From: a virus
DNA: 45,600 nucleotides
Strand: one strand, 5' to 3'
Virus record (IMG/VR): IMGVR_UViG_3300037010_000457
Span: 1-45,600 of that record
Shown here: positions 1 to 8,511 of the stretch, in pieces
How the letters are laid out: each line of letters begins with the position of its first letter
How positions within the stretch are numbered: the first letter of the stretch is position 1
Made by a program: the position numbers and the translations under genes
The notes under the pieces: model-generated
The model's input: the letters and a program-made list of their open reading frames with translations, nothing else
The model's database searches: none
Told to the model about the DNA's origin: nothing

Positions 1-477
1 ACGGGCACCGCGACCGACCTCACCACCGCCCCCGCCATCGTCAAGAAGGGCTCCGCCCTCGACACCGGGAAGCGGAAGATCGTCGTGACCAGCGCCAAGA
101 AGTCCCCCTCGACCGCGCTGACCTCTGGCACGGACTACACCTATGACAGCGACTCCGGGCTCATCACCATCCTCCCCGGTGCGACGAACATCACTGACGG
201 GGACACGCTGCTCTGGACGGGCACTTACCCGACTATCACGACTCCCATCGTCCAGGCCCTCTCGAACGCCCTTCTGCTTGGTGCTTTGCGGTTCCGCAGC
301 GCGACCGACGCCGTGGGGCCCCGCTATGTCGTCGATGTCTGGAGGGCGTCCATGCAGCCTGACGGGGCTATCGGCTTCATCGGGAACGACTACGCCGAGA
401 TCGGCTTCAAGGCTGCTTGCCTCCAGGATACGAGTCAGGCCGCAGGGAACCAGTTCTTCCAGGCCCAGCAGCTTTAG
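1..477 (+). CDS. Major tail tube protein, 3' part (5' end cut by window edge)
   Basis: This is the C-terminal 158 residues of the tail tube protein whose full copy lies near the right end of the window. The reading frame is open from base 1 and ends in TAG. The visible part contains the immunoglobulin-like stretch around 'SGTDYTYDSDSGLITI' and the C-terminal 'NQFFQAQQL'. It is followed by a terminator-like hairpin and then the tail assembly chaperone, the order seen in lambda-like tail modules (V then G/GT then H). See the complete copy for details. Confidence 0.8.
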   Translation, partial: TGTATDLTTAPAIVKKGSALDTGKRKIVVTSAKKSPSTALTSGTDYTYDSDSGLITILPGATNITDGDTLLWTGTYPTITTPIVQALSNALLLGALRFRSATDAVGPRYVVDVWRASMQPDGAIGFIGNDYAEIGFKAACLQDTSQAAGNQFFQAQQL

Positions 478-499
478 CCTGAGATCGGATGAATGAACC

Positions 500-530
500 G
501 GGGCGAGGACTCAACCCCTCGCCCCTATTT
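500..530 (+). terminator. Terminator-like hairpin after the tail tube gene
   Basis: A perfect 9-bp stem (GGGGCGAGG at 500-508 with CCTCGCCCC at 517-525) with an 8-base loop is followed by the short run TATTT. It lies just after the tail tube stop and before the chaperone ribosome-binding site. A partial terminator here would lower transcription downstream, so that the abundant tube protein is made in excess of the chaperone and tape measure. The T tract is weak, so it may attenuate or stabilise the mRNA end instead of terminating fully. Confidence 0.6.
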
Positions 531-542
531 CTGGAGGATGGA

Positions 543-995
543 ATGAGCGAAGCAGTAGAACTCGGGGGACGCCGATTCGTGCGGGTGGAGAACAGTACCG
601 TGCGGCATGACTTCTGGCTGATGGGTCAAGCACGGAAGGCAGGCCTGAACCGCATCGAGGCCAAGCCCGGAACAACCGTCGAGGACTTCGTGGACGAGAT
701 CTTGGGGCGGCTGATGGACTCCGACCTTGCCCTCGTGCTGCTCGGGGGGCTGCTGGTCCCCGAAGGCTTGGACATGAAGGACTGGACCCCGGCGACCGCT
801 GCCGAGGTTACGAGGCACATCGAACTGCTCACCGCGAAGGAGGACAAGGACGCCGTGAAACCGTTGACCGCGTCCATGCTGATAGGTTTTTTCAGGTCCG
901 GGATCGCCTCTTTGAAGATTTCCCACGGCTCTTTGACCGAGGGAGTGGAGGACGGTCCCGAACCCAGCAGCCCCAGCGAGAACGCTGGGGAGTAG
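543..995 (+). CDS. Tail assembly chaperone, short form (lambda gpG-like)
   Basis: A 150-residue protein placed between the tail tube and tape measure genes, the position of gpG in lambda-like tails, where it coats the tape measure protein during tail assembly. The assignment rests on this position and on the -1 frameshift arrangement described separately; sequence similarity to lambda G is not evident by eye. The ATG at 543 is chosen because GGAGG at 533-537 precedes it at good spacing. An upstream in-frame ATG at 489 would run translation through the hairpin and has no ribosome-binding site. The C-terminal end is acidic and rich in Ser, Pro and Glu. Confidence 0.75.
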   Translation: MSEAVELGGRRFVRVENSTVRHDFWLMGQARKAGLNRIEAKPGTTVEDFVDEILGRLMDSDLALVLLGGLLVPEGLDMKDWTPATAAEVTRHIELLTAKEDKDAVKPLTASMLIGFFRSGIASLKISHGSLTEGVEDGPEPSSPSENAGE

Positions 996-1225
996 ATTTC
1001 GGGGACTGGAATCTTCTGGTCCGTGAACTCTCCGGCTGGTCTCCAGATCGCTTTGAAGTCGTCCTCTCCTGGCCCTTGCGTGAAGCCCTCCTGTCCTACG
1101 AACAGAAGCTGAAGAAGGAAGCCCGAGCAAGCTACTTCCAGGAGACCGTCATCTTCGCGATCCTCGCTCCGTGGCAGAAGGAGCAGGGTAAGCCCCCCCA
1201 GGTCCCCGACATCCTGAAGGACTGA
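543..1225 (+). CDS. Tail assembly chaperone, long frameshifted form (gpGT-like)
   Basis: A -1 slip on T TTT TTC at 887-893 joins the first 117 codons of the short form to an open -1 frame of 110 codons ending at TGA 1223-1225, giving about 227 residues. The -1 frame has no stop from the slip site to 1225, and its coding looks genuine, with stretches such as 'SGWSPDRFEVVLSWPLREA' and 'SYFQETVIFAILAPWQ'. The T extension begins inside the G frame and has no start of its own with a ribosome-binding site, as in lambda GT. In lambda the T part recruits the tail tube protein to the tape measure complex. The slip frequency cannot be judged from sequence. Confidence 0.8.
887..893 (+). promoter_or_regulatory. 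Programmed -1 ribosomal frameshift heptamer (TTTTTTC)
   Basis: The heptamer reads T TTT TTC in the frame of the short chaperone, exactly the X XXY YYZ form that lets both P-site and A-site tRNAs re-pair after a one-base slip. The frame it shifts into stays open to base 1225, while the zero frame ends at 995. The position between tail tube and tape measure genes is where such sites occur in many long-tailed phages. Confidence 0.85.
971..990 (+). other. Perfect hairpin overlapping the end of the short chaperone frame
   Basis: CCCCAGCG at 971-978 pairs fully with CGCTGGGG at 983-990 around an AGAA tetraloop. It lies 78 bases after the slip site and 3 bases before the zero-frame stop at 993-995. 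That is farther than the usual 5-9 bases for a frameshift stimulator, so a direct stimulatory role is uncertain. It could slow ribosomes or protect the transcript. Confidence 0.45.
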
Positions 1226-1229
1226 ACCG

Positions 1230-3905
1230 ATGGCCACAGCCCCAGACATCCGAGTCAAGCTATCTGCCGAGGGCGTGGACGAAGTGGTCCGCGCCTTGCA
1301 GAAGGTCTCCGCCCAAGCGAAGAAGGCTGGTGACGATGCCAAGAAGGGCGGGGGTGGCTTCAAGCTAATGGGCGAGGCGATGAGCGACCTGAAGGGTCTC
1401 ATCCCCGCCATCGGTCTTGCGGAGGGCGTCAGGGGGCTAGTGGACCTCACCAAGAGCGCCATCGAAGCCGGGGACCAGATGGCGAAGCTGTCCAAGAAGA
1501 CAGGGATCTCGGTCGATACCCTTTCAGTCCTGGGGCTCGGCGCTGATCTGGCGAATGTGGGGGTCGAGGCTCTGGGGAAGGGTCTAAAGAAGATGCAGGT
1601 CGCCATGTACGATCTGGAGACCGGGGGCGGGGCTGCGGCCATCGGCTTCCGTCAGATCGGGCTTTCGTCGAAGGAATTGATAGGGTTGAAGCCTGATGAC
1701 GCTTTCTTGAAGATCGCGAACAGCATCGCAAAACTCCCTCCGGGGCTGCTCCAGACAAACGCCGCCGTGAAGATCTTCGGGAAGTCCGGTCAGGACCTTA
1801 TTCCGATGATGCAGGAACTCTCTGGCTCCGGCTTTGAAGAACTGAAGGCGAAGGCCGAGAAGCTGGGTCTCGTGATGAACGCCGAGACCGTGGCTGCGGC
1901 GGAGACCCTGAACGATGAATTCAAGGTCATGGAGAAGACCGTCCAGGCGACCGCCCTCGCGTTTGCCGGGGGGATGATGCCATCCCTGCTGGGCATCACC
2001 CGGCAGATGGAGGCGAACACCGCGGCGTCGAAGGGATTCTGGGCCGTGATGGGTGAAGGGATCGGAACCATCATTCAGTCGTTCACCATCGGCATCGAAC
2101 TGATCGGCCGCTTCATCGGCGCTATGACGATGGTGGACTGGTCGAAGCTGCTGATCCCCGGAGCAGGCGGGCCGCTGGCCTTCTTTCGATCATTGAAGGC
2201 GGAGATCGCGGGCGTGGTCGAGGAAATGGACCGACCTCTGAATGACGCCATCAAAGCCCTGCCGGAGAAGATCGCGAAGATCCGCGCCCAGATCGCGAAA
2301 CTGCCGTTGGGGCAGCAAGCCGAACAGATGGGCAAGCTGGTGGGCGCGATGAATCAGGGGAACGGCTCCCGGAGCGACCTTTCGAAGATGGTCATTTCCG
2401 TGGACATGGTCGGGAAGACTGTCGGGGACGCTGTCAAGGCGCAGGACAGTGCGGCCCGGGAAGCCGCTGTGCTTGCCCAAGAACGGGCGATCAAGCTGTC
2501 CAAGGACCTGTCTGCGACCGCCCAGGGGCAGGCGACGAATGAACTCGCCGTCAAGCAAGCGAACATCAAAGCCCAGCAGGAGATGGACAAGGAACTCTAC
2601 GACGGCCAAATCATCGACCTGAAGGAGTACTATCGGCTTCGGCGTGAGTCCATTGAGGCCCTGAACGCTTCGGAACTGGAGGCCCTAAAGAAGAAGCGAA
2701 CGGCCATCGCGAACGAAATGCTGGACCCGAACGATCCTGGCGCTGCCATGAAGAAGGCACAAGAACTCGCAGCCATCGACGCCCAGATCCAGGCGAAGAA
2801 GATCGACCAACAGACCGCCCGGAACGCGATGACCGACGAGGAACGGATCAAGCTGGAGGACCTCGGGAAGAAGCGGCTTGAACTGGAGACCCAGATCATG
2901 GAGGCGCAGGGTCTGACCTACGCCGCCGCCATCGCGAAGATCGACGCCCAGGCCGTTGAACTCAAGAAGCAGGGCATCGACCCCGCGACTGTGGACAAGC
3001 TGGCGGCCGCGCAGAAGCAGGGGGCCATATTCAAGGAGAACCAGACCCAGGCCGGGGCTGGGACCGACGCCCTGGGGATGCTCAAGCAGAGCATCGACAC
3101 GAAGGAGAAGGGCGGAGAACTGTTCCCCACGCAAGCCGCCCAGCAGTACCAGGCCGCAGTCAATACCCTCCTTCCCACCCTTCGCGAGTACGCCCAGGCC
3201 ATGCGGGACTCGGCGGTCACGCCCGAGGAGATCAATGCGGCAGAGGAATACAAGCTGAAGCTGGACGATCTTGCGGTCTCGGCTGACCAGGACGCCGTCG
3301 AGATGGGCAAGTTCAAGTCGGGTCTGGAATCGTCACTGAACTCGGATCTCGTGAACTTCTTCACCACTGGGATCGAGGGGGCGAACTCGTTCGGGGACGC
3401 GATGAAAGGTCTCGCCTTGTCCGTCGTGGACTCGCTCCGCAAGATGGCAGCGCAGATGCTGGCGAACATTGCCATCCAGCAGATGATGGAAGCCGCCTCC
3501 GCGATGGGCTTCTCGACTGGCGGCTATGTGGCGAAGTATGCCGAAGGCGGTCAGGTCTCCGGGCCCGGAACTGGGACCAGCGATTCGATCCCAGCCATGC
3601 TTTCCCACGGGGAGTTCGTGGTGCGCTCCGCAGCCGTCGCCCAGCCTGGGGTTCTATCCATGCTGGCCGCTCTGAACGGCGGGGGATTGCGTGGCTCTGC
3701 GGGGCCCAGGTTCGCCACTGGAGGGCTGGTCTCTGCCAAGGACGCGATGGGGCAGGGCGTGGCACTGGACGCATCCTTCGGGCTGGAGGAGGGCGTGGTG
3801 ATGAAGCAGATAAAGGCGTACACGAAAAGCGCGGACGGGCAACGAGACATCATCCAGGGTCTCTCCAGGAACCAGAAGAAGGTCTCAACGGCCATCGGGA
3901 GGTAA
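1230..3905 (+). CDS. Tail tape measure protein (lambda gpH-like)
   Basis: An 891-residue, mostly helical protein rich in Ala, Lys, Gln and Glu, with long coiled-coil-like stretches (roughly residues 430-700), hydrophobic segments in the middle (near 280-310, with 'GIELIGRFIGAM') and a C-terminal Gly-rich block from about residue 764 containing 'GGYVAKYAEGGQ' and 'AMLSHGEFVVRS', a signature common near the end of siphovirus tape measures. Length, composition and position after the chaperone pair all agree. From the general rule of about 0.15 nm per residue the tail would be roughly 130 nm long. The start follows the chaperone stop by 4 bases, with a weak AAGGA upstream. Confidence 0.92.
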   Translation: MATAPDIRVKLSAEGVDEVVRALQKVSAQAKKAGDDAKKGGGGFKLMGEAMSDLKGLIPAIGLAEGVRGLVDLTKSAIEAGDQMAKLSKKTGISVDTLSVLGLGADLANVGVEALGKGLKKMQVAMYDLETGGGAAAIGFRQIGLSSKELIGLKPDDAFLKIANSIAKLPPGLLQTNAAVKIFGKSGQDLIPMMQELSGSGFEELKAKAEKLGLVMNAETVAAAETLNDEFKVMEKTVQATALAFAGGMMPSLLGITRQMEANTAASKGFWAVMGEGIGTIIQSFTIGIELIGRFIGAMTMVDWSKLLIPGAGGPLAFFRSLKAEIAGVVEEMDRPLNDAIKALPEKIAKIRAQIAKLPLGQQAEQMGKLVGAMNQGNGSRSDLSKMVISVDMVGKTVGDAVKAQDSAAREAAVLAQERAIKLSKDLSATAQGQATNELAVKQANIKAQQEMDKELYDGQIIDLKEYYRLRRESIEALNASELEALKKKRTAIANEMLDPNDPGAAMKKAQELAAIDAQIQAKKIDQQTARNAMTDEERIKLEDLGKKRLELETQIMEAQGLTYAAAIAKIDAQAVELKKQGIDPATVDKLAAAQKQGAIFKENQTQAGAGTDALGMLKQSIDTKEKGGELFPTQAAQQYQAAVNTLLPTLREYAQAMRDSAVTPEEINAAEEYKLKLDDLAVSADQDAVEMGKFKSGLESSLNSDLVNFFTTGIEGANSFGDAMKGLALSVVDSLRKMAAQMLANIAIQQMMEAASAMGFSTGGYVAKYAEGGQVSGPGTGTSDSIPAMLSHGEFVVRSAAVAQPGVLSMLAALNGGGLRGSAGPRFATGGLVSAKDAMGQGVALDASFGLEEGVVMKQIKAYTKSADGQRDIIQGLSRNQKKVSTAIGR

Positions 3906-3908
3906 TTC

Positions 3909-5060
3909 ATGAGCATGGAAATTGGAACCGCGACGAATGCGACGGACCTCCTCGACAAGCTGAACGCCTTCTTGCTCAAGGGGCACACCCTCCAGCCGCA
4001 GTACACGGGCACGGGGAACGGGCTCATCTCGGGCACCATTGGTTCGGCGACCAGCGTCCAGGAAACCATCACAGCCACATTTAGCAGCCCCACGGCGTTC
4101 TCTGTGGTGGGCTCCGTGACGGGTGCGATGGGCTCTGGCACGGCGGGGACCCTGTTCACCCATGCACGGGTCTCCTTCACCATCGCCACGGGTGGCGTCG
4201 CCTGGGTCTCCGGGGACACGGTCTCCTTCGTGATGACGCCAGCCTGGGTCCAGCAGCGGGGCGTCGCCGGGAGCGAGTACATCTGGATGGCTCCGGGAAA
4301 CGGCAACCTTGATTCGATCTTTGTCGGGGCTCGCTACTTCACCGATCCGGTCGGCTATTACAACTGGCAACTCGGCGGCTTCACTGCCTACACGCCCGTC
4401 ATCGACTTCGGTCTCCAGCCGGGTTCTATTGTGAATTCGGCCACGCTTCGCGGCCCGGTGCTGCCCCTTTGGAATTCGTCGATTCCATACTGGTTCTTCG
4501 CGAACGGTCGGCGGGTCATCATCGTGGCGAAGGTATCGACGAACTATATGTCGGCCTATCTGGGATTCATTGAACAGTATGCTCTTCCGAGTCAGTGGAG
4601 CTATCCCATCGCCATCGGAGGCTCGATGGCGTTCAACATTGAGCCTGCTGCGACCTCAGTAAACTGGGCATATTCGAACGGGACAACCAGCCTCTCGGCG
4701 TTCTATCGTGCCCACACTGACACAACGAACTATCTTTCACAGCTTCGCCTTCGTCGTCCCGATGGAACTTGGATCGGCTTCGAAAGCACACAGTTCAACG
4801 CATCCCAGGGCAGCATCTGGCCATACGCCGGGAATATGACCGATCTCCGCCCGAATCTCGATGGCACATATCCCATTCTTCCGCTGGTTCTGAGCGACTT
4901 CACACCGAACACATACGGTCGAATGGACGGTATCTGGGCGACGACCGGCCACCTTCAAGCACCCGAGAACACGATCACCGTCGGGCGCGATGTCTGGCTC
5001 GTAATTCAGAACATCGGACGCTCAACCAAAATTGATTTCGCCGCCGTGCGGATGGACTAG
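3909..5060 (+). CDS. Minor tail protein with beta-rich module
   Basis: A 383-residue protein directly after the tape measure. The N-terminal 30 residues ('NATDLLDKLNAFL') resemble the N-terminus of the next gene product, so the two are probably related virion proteins. Residues 34-110 form a beta-rich module ('GTGNG', 'LFTHARVSF', 'SGDTVSFVM') that recurs in the large hub protein downstream. The rest is rich in aromatic and small residues and lacks Cys. The family is of tail-tip or host-range proteins of unknown fold; adsorption or baseplate decoration is inferred from position. GC content is lower than in the tape measure gene. Confidence 0.6.
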   Translation: MSMEIGTATNATDLLDKLNAFLLKGHTLQPQYTGTGNGLISGTIGSATSVQETITATFSSPTAFSVVGSVTGAMGSGTAGTLFTHARVSFTIATGGVAWVSGDTVSFVMTPAWVQQRGVAGSEYIWMAPGNGNLDSIFVGARYFTDPVGYYNWQLGGFTAYTPVIDFGLQPGSIVNSATLRGPVLPLWNSSIPYWFFANGRRVIIVAKVSTNYMSAYLGFIEQYALPSQWSYPIAIGGSMAFNIEPAATSVNWAYSNGTTSLSAFYRAHTDTTNYLSQLRLRRPDGTWIGFESTQFNASQGSIWPYAGNMTDLRPNLDGTYPILPLVLSDFTPNTYGRMDGIWATTGHLQAPENTITVGRDVWLVIQNIGRSTKIDFAAVRMD

Positions 5061-5069
5061 GAGAACGAG

Positions 5070-6050
5070 ATGACTGCTGCTTATCAGACAGGCGTCCCCA
5101 CGAGCCCCACGAACCTTCTCCAAACCCTAGTGACTTGGCTTGTCGCCCAAGGCTGGACGACTGATTCGAGTATTTCTGAGGGCACTGGCTGGAGGGCCCA
5201 TCTTCACAAAGGGGCGAACTACATCAATCTGAGAGCAACGCCTGGGTCAGAGACCTTATTCGCTGGAGGAGTGTATTCCACCGGCGGGCAAATTGGTATC
5301 GGTCTCTACATGGGGACGGGCTACTCTGGGGCTTCGATCTGGAACGCCCAACCCGGAGGCCCTGTCGGAAACTCCGTTGCCTATATGGTGGGCTGCTTCA
5401 TGCAGCTTGTGACGGGGGCTATGATCGGCTACCACTTCTTCGACGACGGCTCGGATAATATCGTCGTCGTCGTGGAAAAAACCTCTGGCGTCTTCACCTG
5501 TATGGGATGGGGTTCTTCGCTCGTGAAGGCTGGCACCTGGACGGGCGGAGCCTACTTCTTTTCAGCGTTTGGCGGGTACTGGGGCGGATTACCTGCCGGG
5601 ACACCTGGGACGACAGTCACCGCGAACTGCCCATTCAACCATGCTGGAGGTGCAAACTCGGACCATTCCGCGTTCGTCCGTATTGATGTTGATTCATTCA
5701 CATCGAAATGGATTTCTTTTAGTTCAGACCCAACGGCACAGCTTGGCTACACAGGAAAAAACGGGGACTCATCGGTCTATACCGCCGTCGCCGCGCCGTC
5801 AACAGAGAGCCCCACATATGGGCCAACAATGCAGGGAAGATGCACTTCAGCCATGAACAGTCAGGTCAACCTTCTACCGATTCGGCTTTTCGCGGCCCGC
5901 GATGTTTCGGGCCATTCACTCATTGGTGACGTTCCTAATTTGTTCTTCTCGAATGGTGTCGGCAACGGTTTTCAGGCGACTGGTATTTATCAGATAAGCG
6001 CCCAGAATTATATGATGTTCCCGAATTTTGCGGTTCAGAAATTCGCCTAA
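5070..6050 (+). CDS. Minor tail protein, related at N-terminus to preceding gene product
   Basis: A 326-residue protein, rich in Gly, Ser, Thr and aromatic residues, as in phage adhesion or tail-tip proteins. The start 'MTAAYQTGVPTSPTNLLQTL' matches in pattern the start of the upstream neighbour, followed by a phrase like 'WLVAQGWTT' that is common in this type of tail protein. AGGAGAACGAG precedes the ATG. There is no signal peptide, membrane segment or enzymatic motif. The third-position composition is less GC-rich than in the tape measure gene, which suggests that this part is exchanged between phages. Function is inferred from context only. Confidence 0.55.
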   Translation: MTAAYQTGVPTSPTNLLQTLVTWLVAQGWTTDSSISEGTGWRAHLHKGANYINLRATPGSETLFAGGVYSTGGQIGIGLYMGTGYSGASIWNAQPGGPVGNSVAYMVGCFMQLVTGAMIGYHFFDDGSDNIVVVVEKTSGVFTCMGWGSSLVKAGTWTGGAYFFSAFGGYWGGLPAGTPGTTVTANCPFNHAGGANSDHSAFVRIDVDSFTSKWISFSSDPTAQLGYTGKNGDSSVYTAVAAPSTESPTYGPTMQGRCTSAMNSQVNLLPIRLFAARDVSGHSLIGDVPNLFFSNGVGNGFQATGIYQISAQNYMMFPNFAVQKFA

Positions 6051-6053
6051 GCC

Positions 6054-7112
6054 ATGACGAACTCACCCGGTCTGTACGCCTCGGATTCTCGGTCCTGCCC
6101 ACCGAACGGGCTCTCAGTGTCGCTCATCGTTGGGCAACCTCTGACAAATTGCAGTCGCGATAACCCATCATTCGTGCTGGGTAATGCCGGTCCCCAGGGT
6201 GTCTGCTCCGTCGTTTCGCGGCCCCTTACGGGGACTAAGCATCAAATGTTCGACGGGCTCTTATTCGAACGCCTCATCACGAACCCCAGGCTCAAGGCGC
6301 TGGGCTTCGTCCTCTCGACCCAAGTGTTCTTCGTGGAGGTCTGGAACGCCCACGCGCAGGTATATGCCACGATGACGGGCATCGCCATCAATGGCGCGGG
6401 CGGGACCATCGTGACGAACCCTGGCTCGCTTCCCCTGCTCTACGCCCCAGATCAATCCTATGTCTTCACCGTGACCGAGCCCCAGGACGGGGCGTCTGCT
6501 CTGGACGACTTCGTGACCTTCGTCTTCACGGGTGAGGCGGGGGCCGACTTTGAAGTCACCGGGACCCGGCTCACGCCGTTCTCCATAGATATCGACTGGA
6601 GCCAGGGCTTTATAGAGGAGGTCGAATACAAGACCGTCGTTCTCAAAGCATGGTCGGACATGGAGCAACGCATCCAGCAGAGGACCGTGCCCAGGTCCAA
6701 GGCGACCTATACCGTAATGACGCTCACTCCGCAGGACAGCGCCCACTTCGACGGTCTGCTCTGGGGCTGGCAGCACCGGATCTATGGCGTCCCGTGGTGG
6801 CCGGACGCCTCGACCCTGGCGGCGGACCTCGTCCTGGGCTCCACGGCCATCCCCGTGACTACCACCTTCAAAGCCTATGCCACGGGCGGTCTCGTCATGC
6901 TATGGCGTGGGCAACAGAACTGGGAGGTGCTTACCATCAGCACCTTCTCGGCGGGGACCGTGAACCTCACCTCGCCGACGCAGAACCTATGGGCGAAGGG
7001 AACCATCGTCGTCCCCATGAAGCGGGGACGCCTCTCTGGTTCACAGCCGCTAGACCGACCGGCAAATTTCGTCTCCATCGCCCAGGTCGCCTTCGAATGT
7101 GAGGTGCTTTGA
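6054..7112 (+). CDS. Tail protein of the tail-tip module
   Basis: A 352-residue protein starting 3 bases after the previous stop and ending with a 4-base ATGA overlap with the next gene. The C-terminal half (from about residue 175) has a tail-tip-like pattern: 'WSQGFIEEVEYKT', then 'GVPWWPDAS' and a beta-rich end. That part resembles in outline the next protein, which also carries a 'GVPFWMASW' phrase, so the two may share a domain. No ribosome-binding site is clear, so translation is probably coupled to the gene before. A structural role in the tail hub is inferred from position. Confidence 0.55.
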   Translation: MTNSPGLYASDSRSCPPNGLSVSLIVGQPLTNCSRDNPSFVLGNAGPQGVCSVVSRPLTGTKHQMFDGLLFERLITNPRLKALGFVLSTQVFFVEVWNAHAQVYATMTGIAINGAGGTIVTNPGSLPLLYAPDQSYVFTVTEPQDGASALDDFVTFVFTGEAGADFEVTGTRLTPFSIDIDWSQGFIEEVEYKTVVLKAWSDMEQRIQQRTVPRSKATYTVMTLTPQDSAHFDGLLWGWQHRIYGVPWWPDASTLAADLVLGSTAIPVTTTFKAYATGGLVMLWRGQQNWEVLTISTFSAGTVNLTSPTQNLWAKGTIVVPMKRGRLSGSQPLDRPANFVSIAQVAFECEVL

Positions 7113-7720
7113 TGACGACCTATCTCACCTTCGATGTGCTGGAGATTGAACCGAACTCTCGGGACAAGGTGACGGACACCTTCAACCGAAGCGTCGTTCG
7201 CTTCGACCCAGGGCTCGGCAAGGTGGCTCTCGATGACCGTGGTGGGACGCCAGTCATGACCCATGCCTTCAACTGGTTCCTCGATGGCAGGACGAACATC
7301 GACGCCTTCCGCACCTTCTTGGCCGCACGGAAGGGGCGGGGGGTCCCCTTCTGGATGGCCTCGTGGCGGACGGACATGGTCACCGTGAACGACCTCCTTT
7401 CGACCGACACGACTTTCCTCATCAAGACCCAGGGTTACACGAAATTCCAGTACCCCTCGAACGCCCGACGCTACATCGCCTTCATGCTGGCGAACGGGAC
7501 TTTCCTCTACCGCAAGATCACCTCCTCGGTCGATGTGGGAGACGGGACCGAACGCCTCACCCTGGATGCCAGCCCTGGCGTGGGCGTCCCCGCGACGACG
7601 ATGGTCTCGTTCCTCCAGTTCTGCCGCCTGGATGCCGACAGCATCTCGATTCAGTGGCGGAGTCAAACCTTCGCGGAGGCTCAGATTCCCATTGTTGAAA
7701 TCCCGAGGGAAACGCCATGA
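7109..7720 (+). CDS. Tail-tip assembly protein (possible lambda gpM-like position)
   Basis: A 203-residue protein with the phrase 'GRGVPFWMASW' near residue 90 and the C-terminus 'VEIPRETP', features I associate with phage tail proteins encoded just upstream of BR0599-family genes. It overlaps both neighbours by 4 bases (ATGA), so the block is co-translated. No Cys cluster or catalytic motif is present. It occupies the place of lambda gene M, next to the L-like protein, but homology is not claimed. Confidence 0.55.
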   Translation: MMTTYLTFDVLEIEPNSRDKVTDTFNRSVVRFDPGLGKVALDDRGGTPVMTHAFNWFLDGRTNIDAFRTFLAARKGRGVPFWMASWRTDMVTVNDLLSTDTTFLIKTQGYTKFQYPSNARRYIAFMLANGTFLYRKITSSVDVGDGTERLTLDASPGVGVPATTMVSFLQFCRLDADSISIQWRSQTFAEAQIPIVEIPRETP

Positions 7721-8511
7721 CCTATTCAGCCAGGGAGACCAGCCGCTACTCGGGGCTACCTTTCGAACTCTACCAGTTCACCAGCCAAGGGCTCGATGTT
7801 TGGCGCATGACCTCTGGCGATGTGGCTCGGTCCTACCTCTCGCAAATCTACACGCCAGAGGCCATCGAACGCACCGAGATCAACCAGGACCACGAACTCA
7901 CCAGCGGGTCGATCAAGGTCACGATCCCGCGCACTTGTGACCTCGCATCCCGCTTTGTCTCCTACATCCCCAGCAGCCCGATCTCCCTGGTCATCTTCCG
8001 TGGGCACGACGGGGACTCGGACATCGTTGTGAACTTCACTGGGCGGGTCGCCAGCGCAACCTTCGCCGACGAGTGCGAACTAGAGATCCAGCCCGAGCAG
8101 CAAGCCCTTCGCCGCACTATCCCGATTCAGAAGTACCAGTCACAGTGCAATCGGGTTCTCTACGGGCCCGGCTGCGGCGTGGACAAGAACGCCTTCAAGC
8201 TGGTTGGGACCGTCCTCACCGTGACTGGTGACACCTTCACCGTCGCCGTCGCGGGAACCAAGATCGACGGCTGGCTGAACGCGGGCTACATGGAGAAGGG
8301 CGACGAGAAGCGAATGATCCTGAACCACACTGGGACCAGCGTCCAGCTAATCAATCCGATGGCTTCCCTCGCGCCTGGGGATTCCGTGAACCTCTATGCC
8401 GGGTGCATGAGGCACGAGGTGGACTGCGGTGTGAAGTTCAACAATCTTGTGAACCACTGGGGCTTTGCTCGCATCCCGCAAAAGAACCCGTTCGATGGAG
8501 GGCTCACCTGA
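7717..8511 (+). CDS. BR0599/DUF2163-family tail protein, probable [4Fe-4S] gpL equivalent
   Basis: A 264-residue protein with the pattern of phage BR0599 (DUF2163) proteins: a mixed alpha/beta N-terminal part and a C-terminal region ending in a conserved 'NHWGFARIPQKNPF'. Four cysteines sit at residues 144, 153, 230 and 237 ('QCNRVLYGPGC' and 'GCMRHEVDC'). Lambda gpL, in the equivalent tail-tip position, is known to bind a [4Fe-4S] cluster through its C-terminal cysteines, and this set could do the same; that is inference. The stop overlaps the start of the hub gene by one base (TGATG). Confidence 0.8.
   Translation: MTYSARETSRYSGLPFELYQFTSQGLDVWRMTSGDVARSYLSQIYTPEAIERTEINQDHELTSGSIKVTIPRTCDLASRFVSYIPSSPISLVIFRGHDGDSDIVVNFTGRVASATFADECELEIQPEQQALRRTIPIQKYQSQCNRVLYGPGCGVDKNAFKLVGTVLTVTGDTFTVAVAGTKIDGWLNAGYMEKGDEKRMILNHTGTSVQLINPMASLAPGDSVNLYAGCMRHEVDCGVKFNNLVNHWGFARIPQKNPFDGGLT

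Larger units (their letters stand above)
1..1689. repeat. Left copy of terminal overlap of the circular phage genome
   Basis: These 1689 bases recur at the right end with a constant offset of 43911, so the unit genome is about 43,911 bp. The copy holds the 3' part of the tail tube gene, the tail assembly chaperone and the start of the tape measure gene. Comparing by eye I see three differences, at bases 84, 91 and 92. All are silent: GTC against GTT for Val, and AGC against TCC for Ser. No length change is seen. The repeat is best explained as wrap-around of a circular or concatemeric assembly, not a biological long terminal repeat, though the latter cannot be excluded from sequence alone. 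Confidence 0.9.

Noticed and set aside
3551-4306. 251-codon minus-strand frame across the tape measure/minor tail boundary
   Set aside because: Pro/Val/Met-rich shadow of two real plus-strand genes with no family match by eye.
8403-8510. Longer start for the hub protein
   Set aside because: This extension overlaps the BR0599 gene by more than 100 bases and lacks a ribosome-binding site; the ATG at 8511 gives the usual TGATG overlap.
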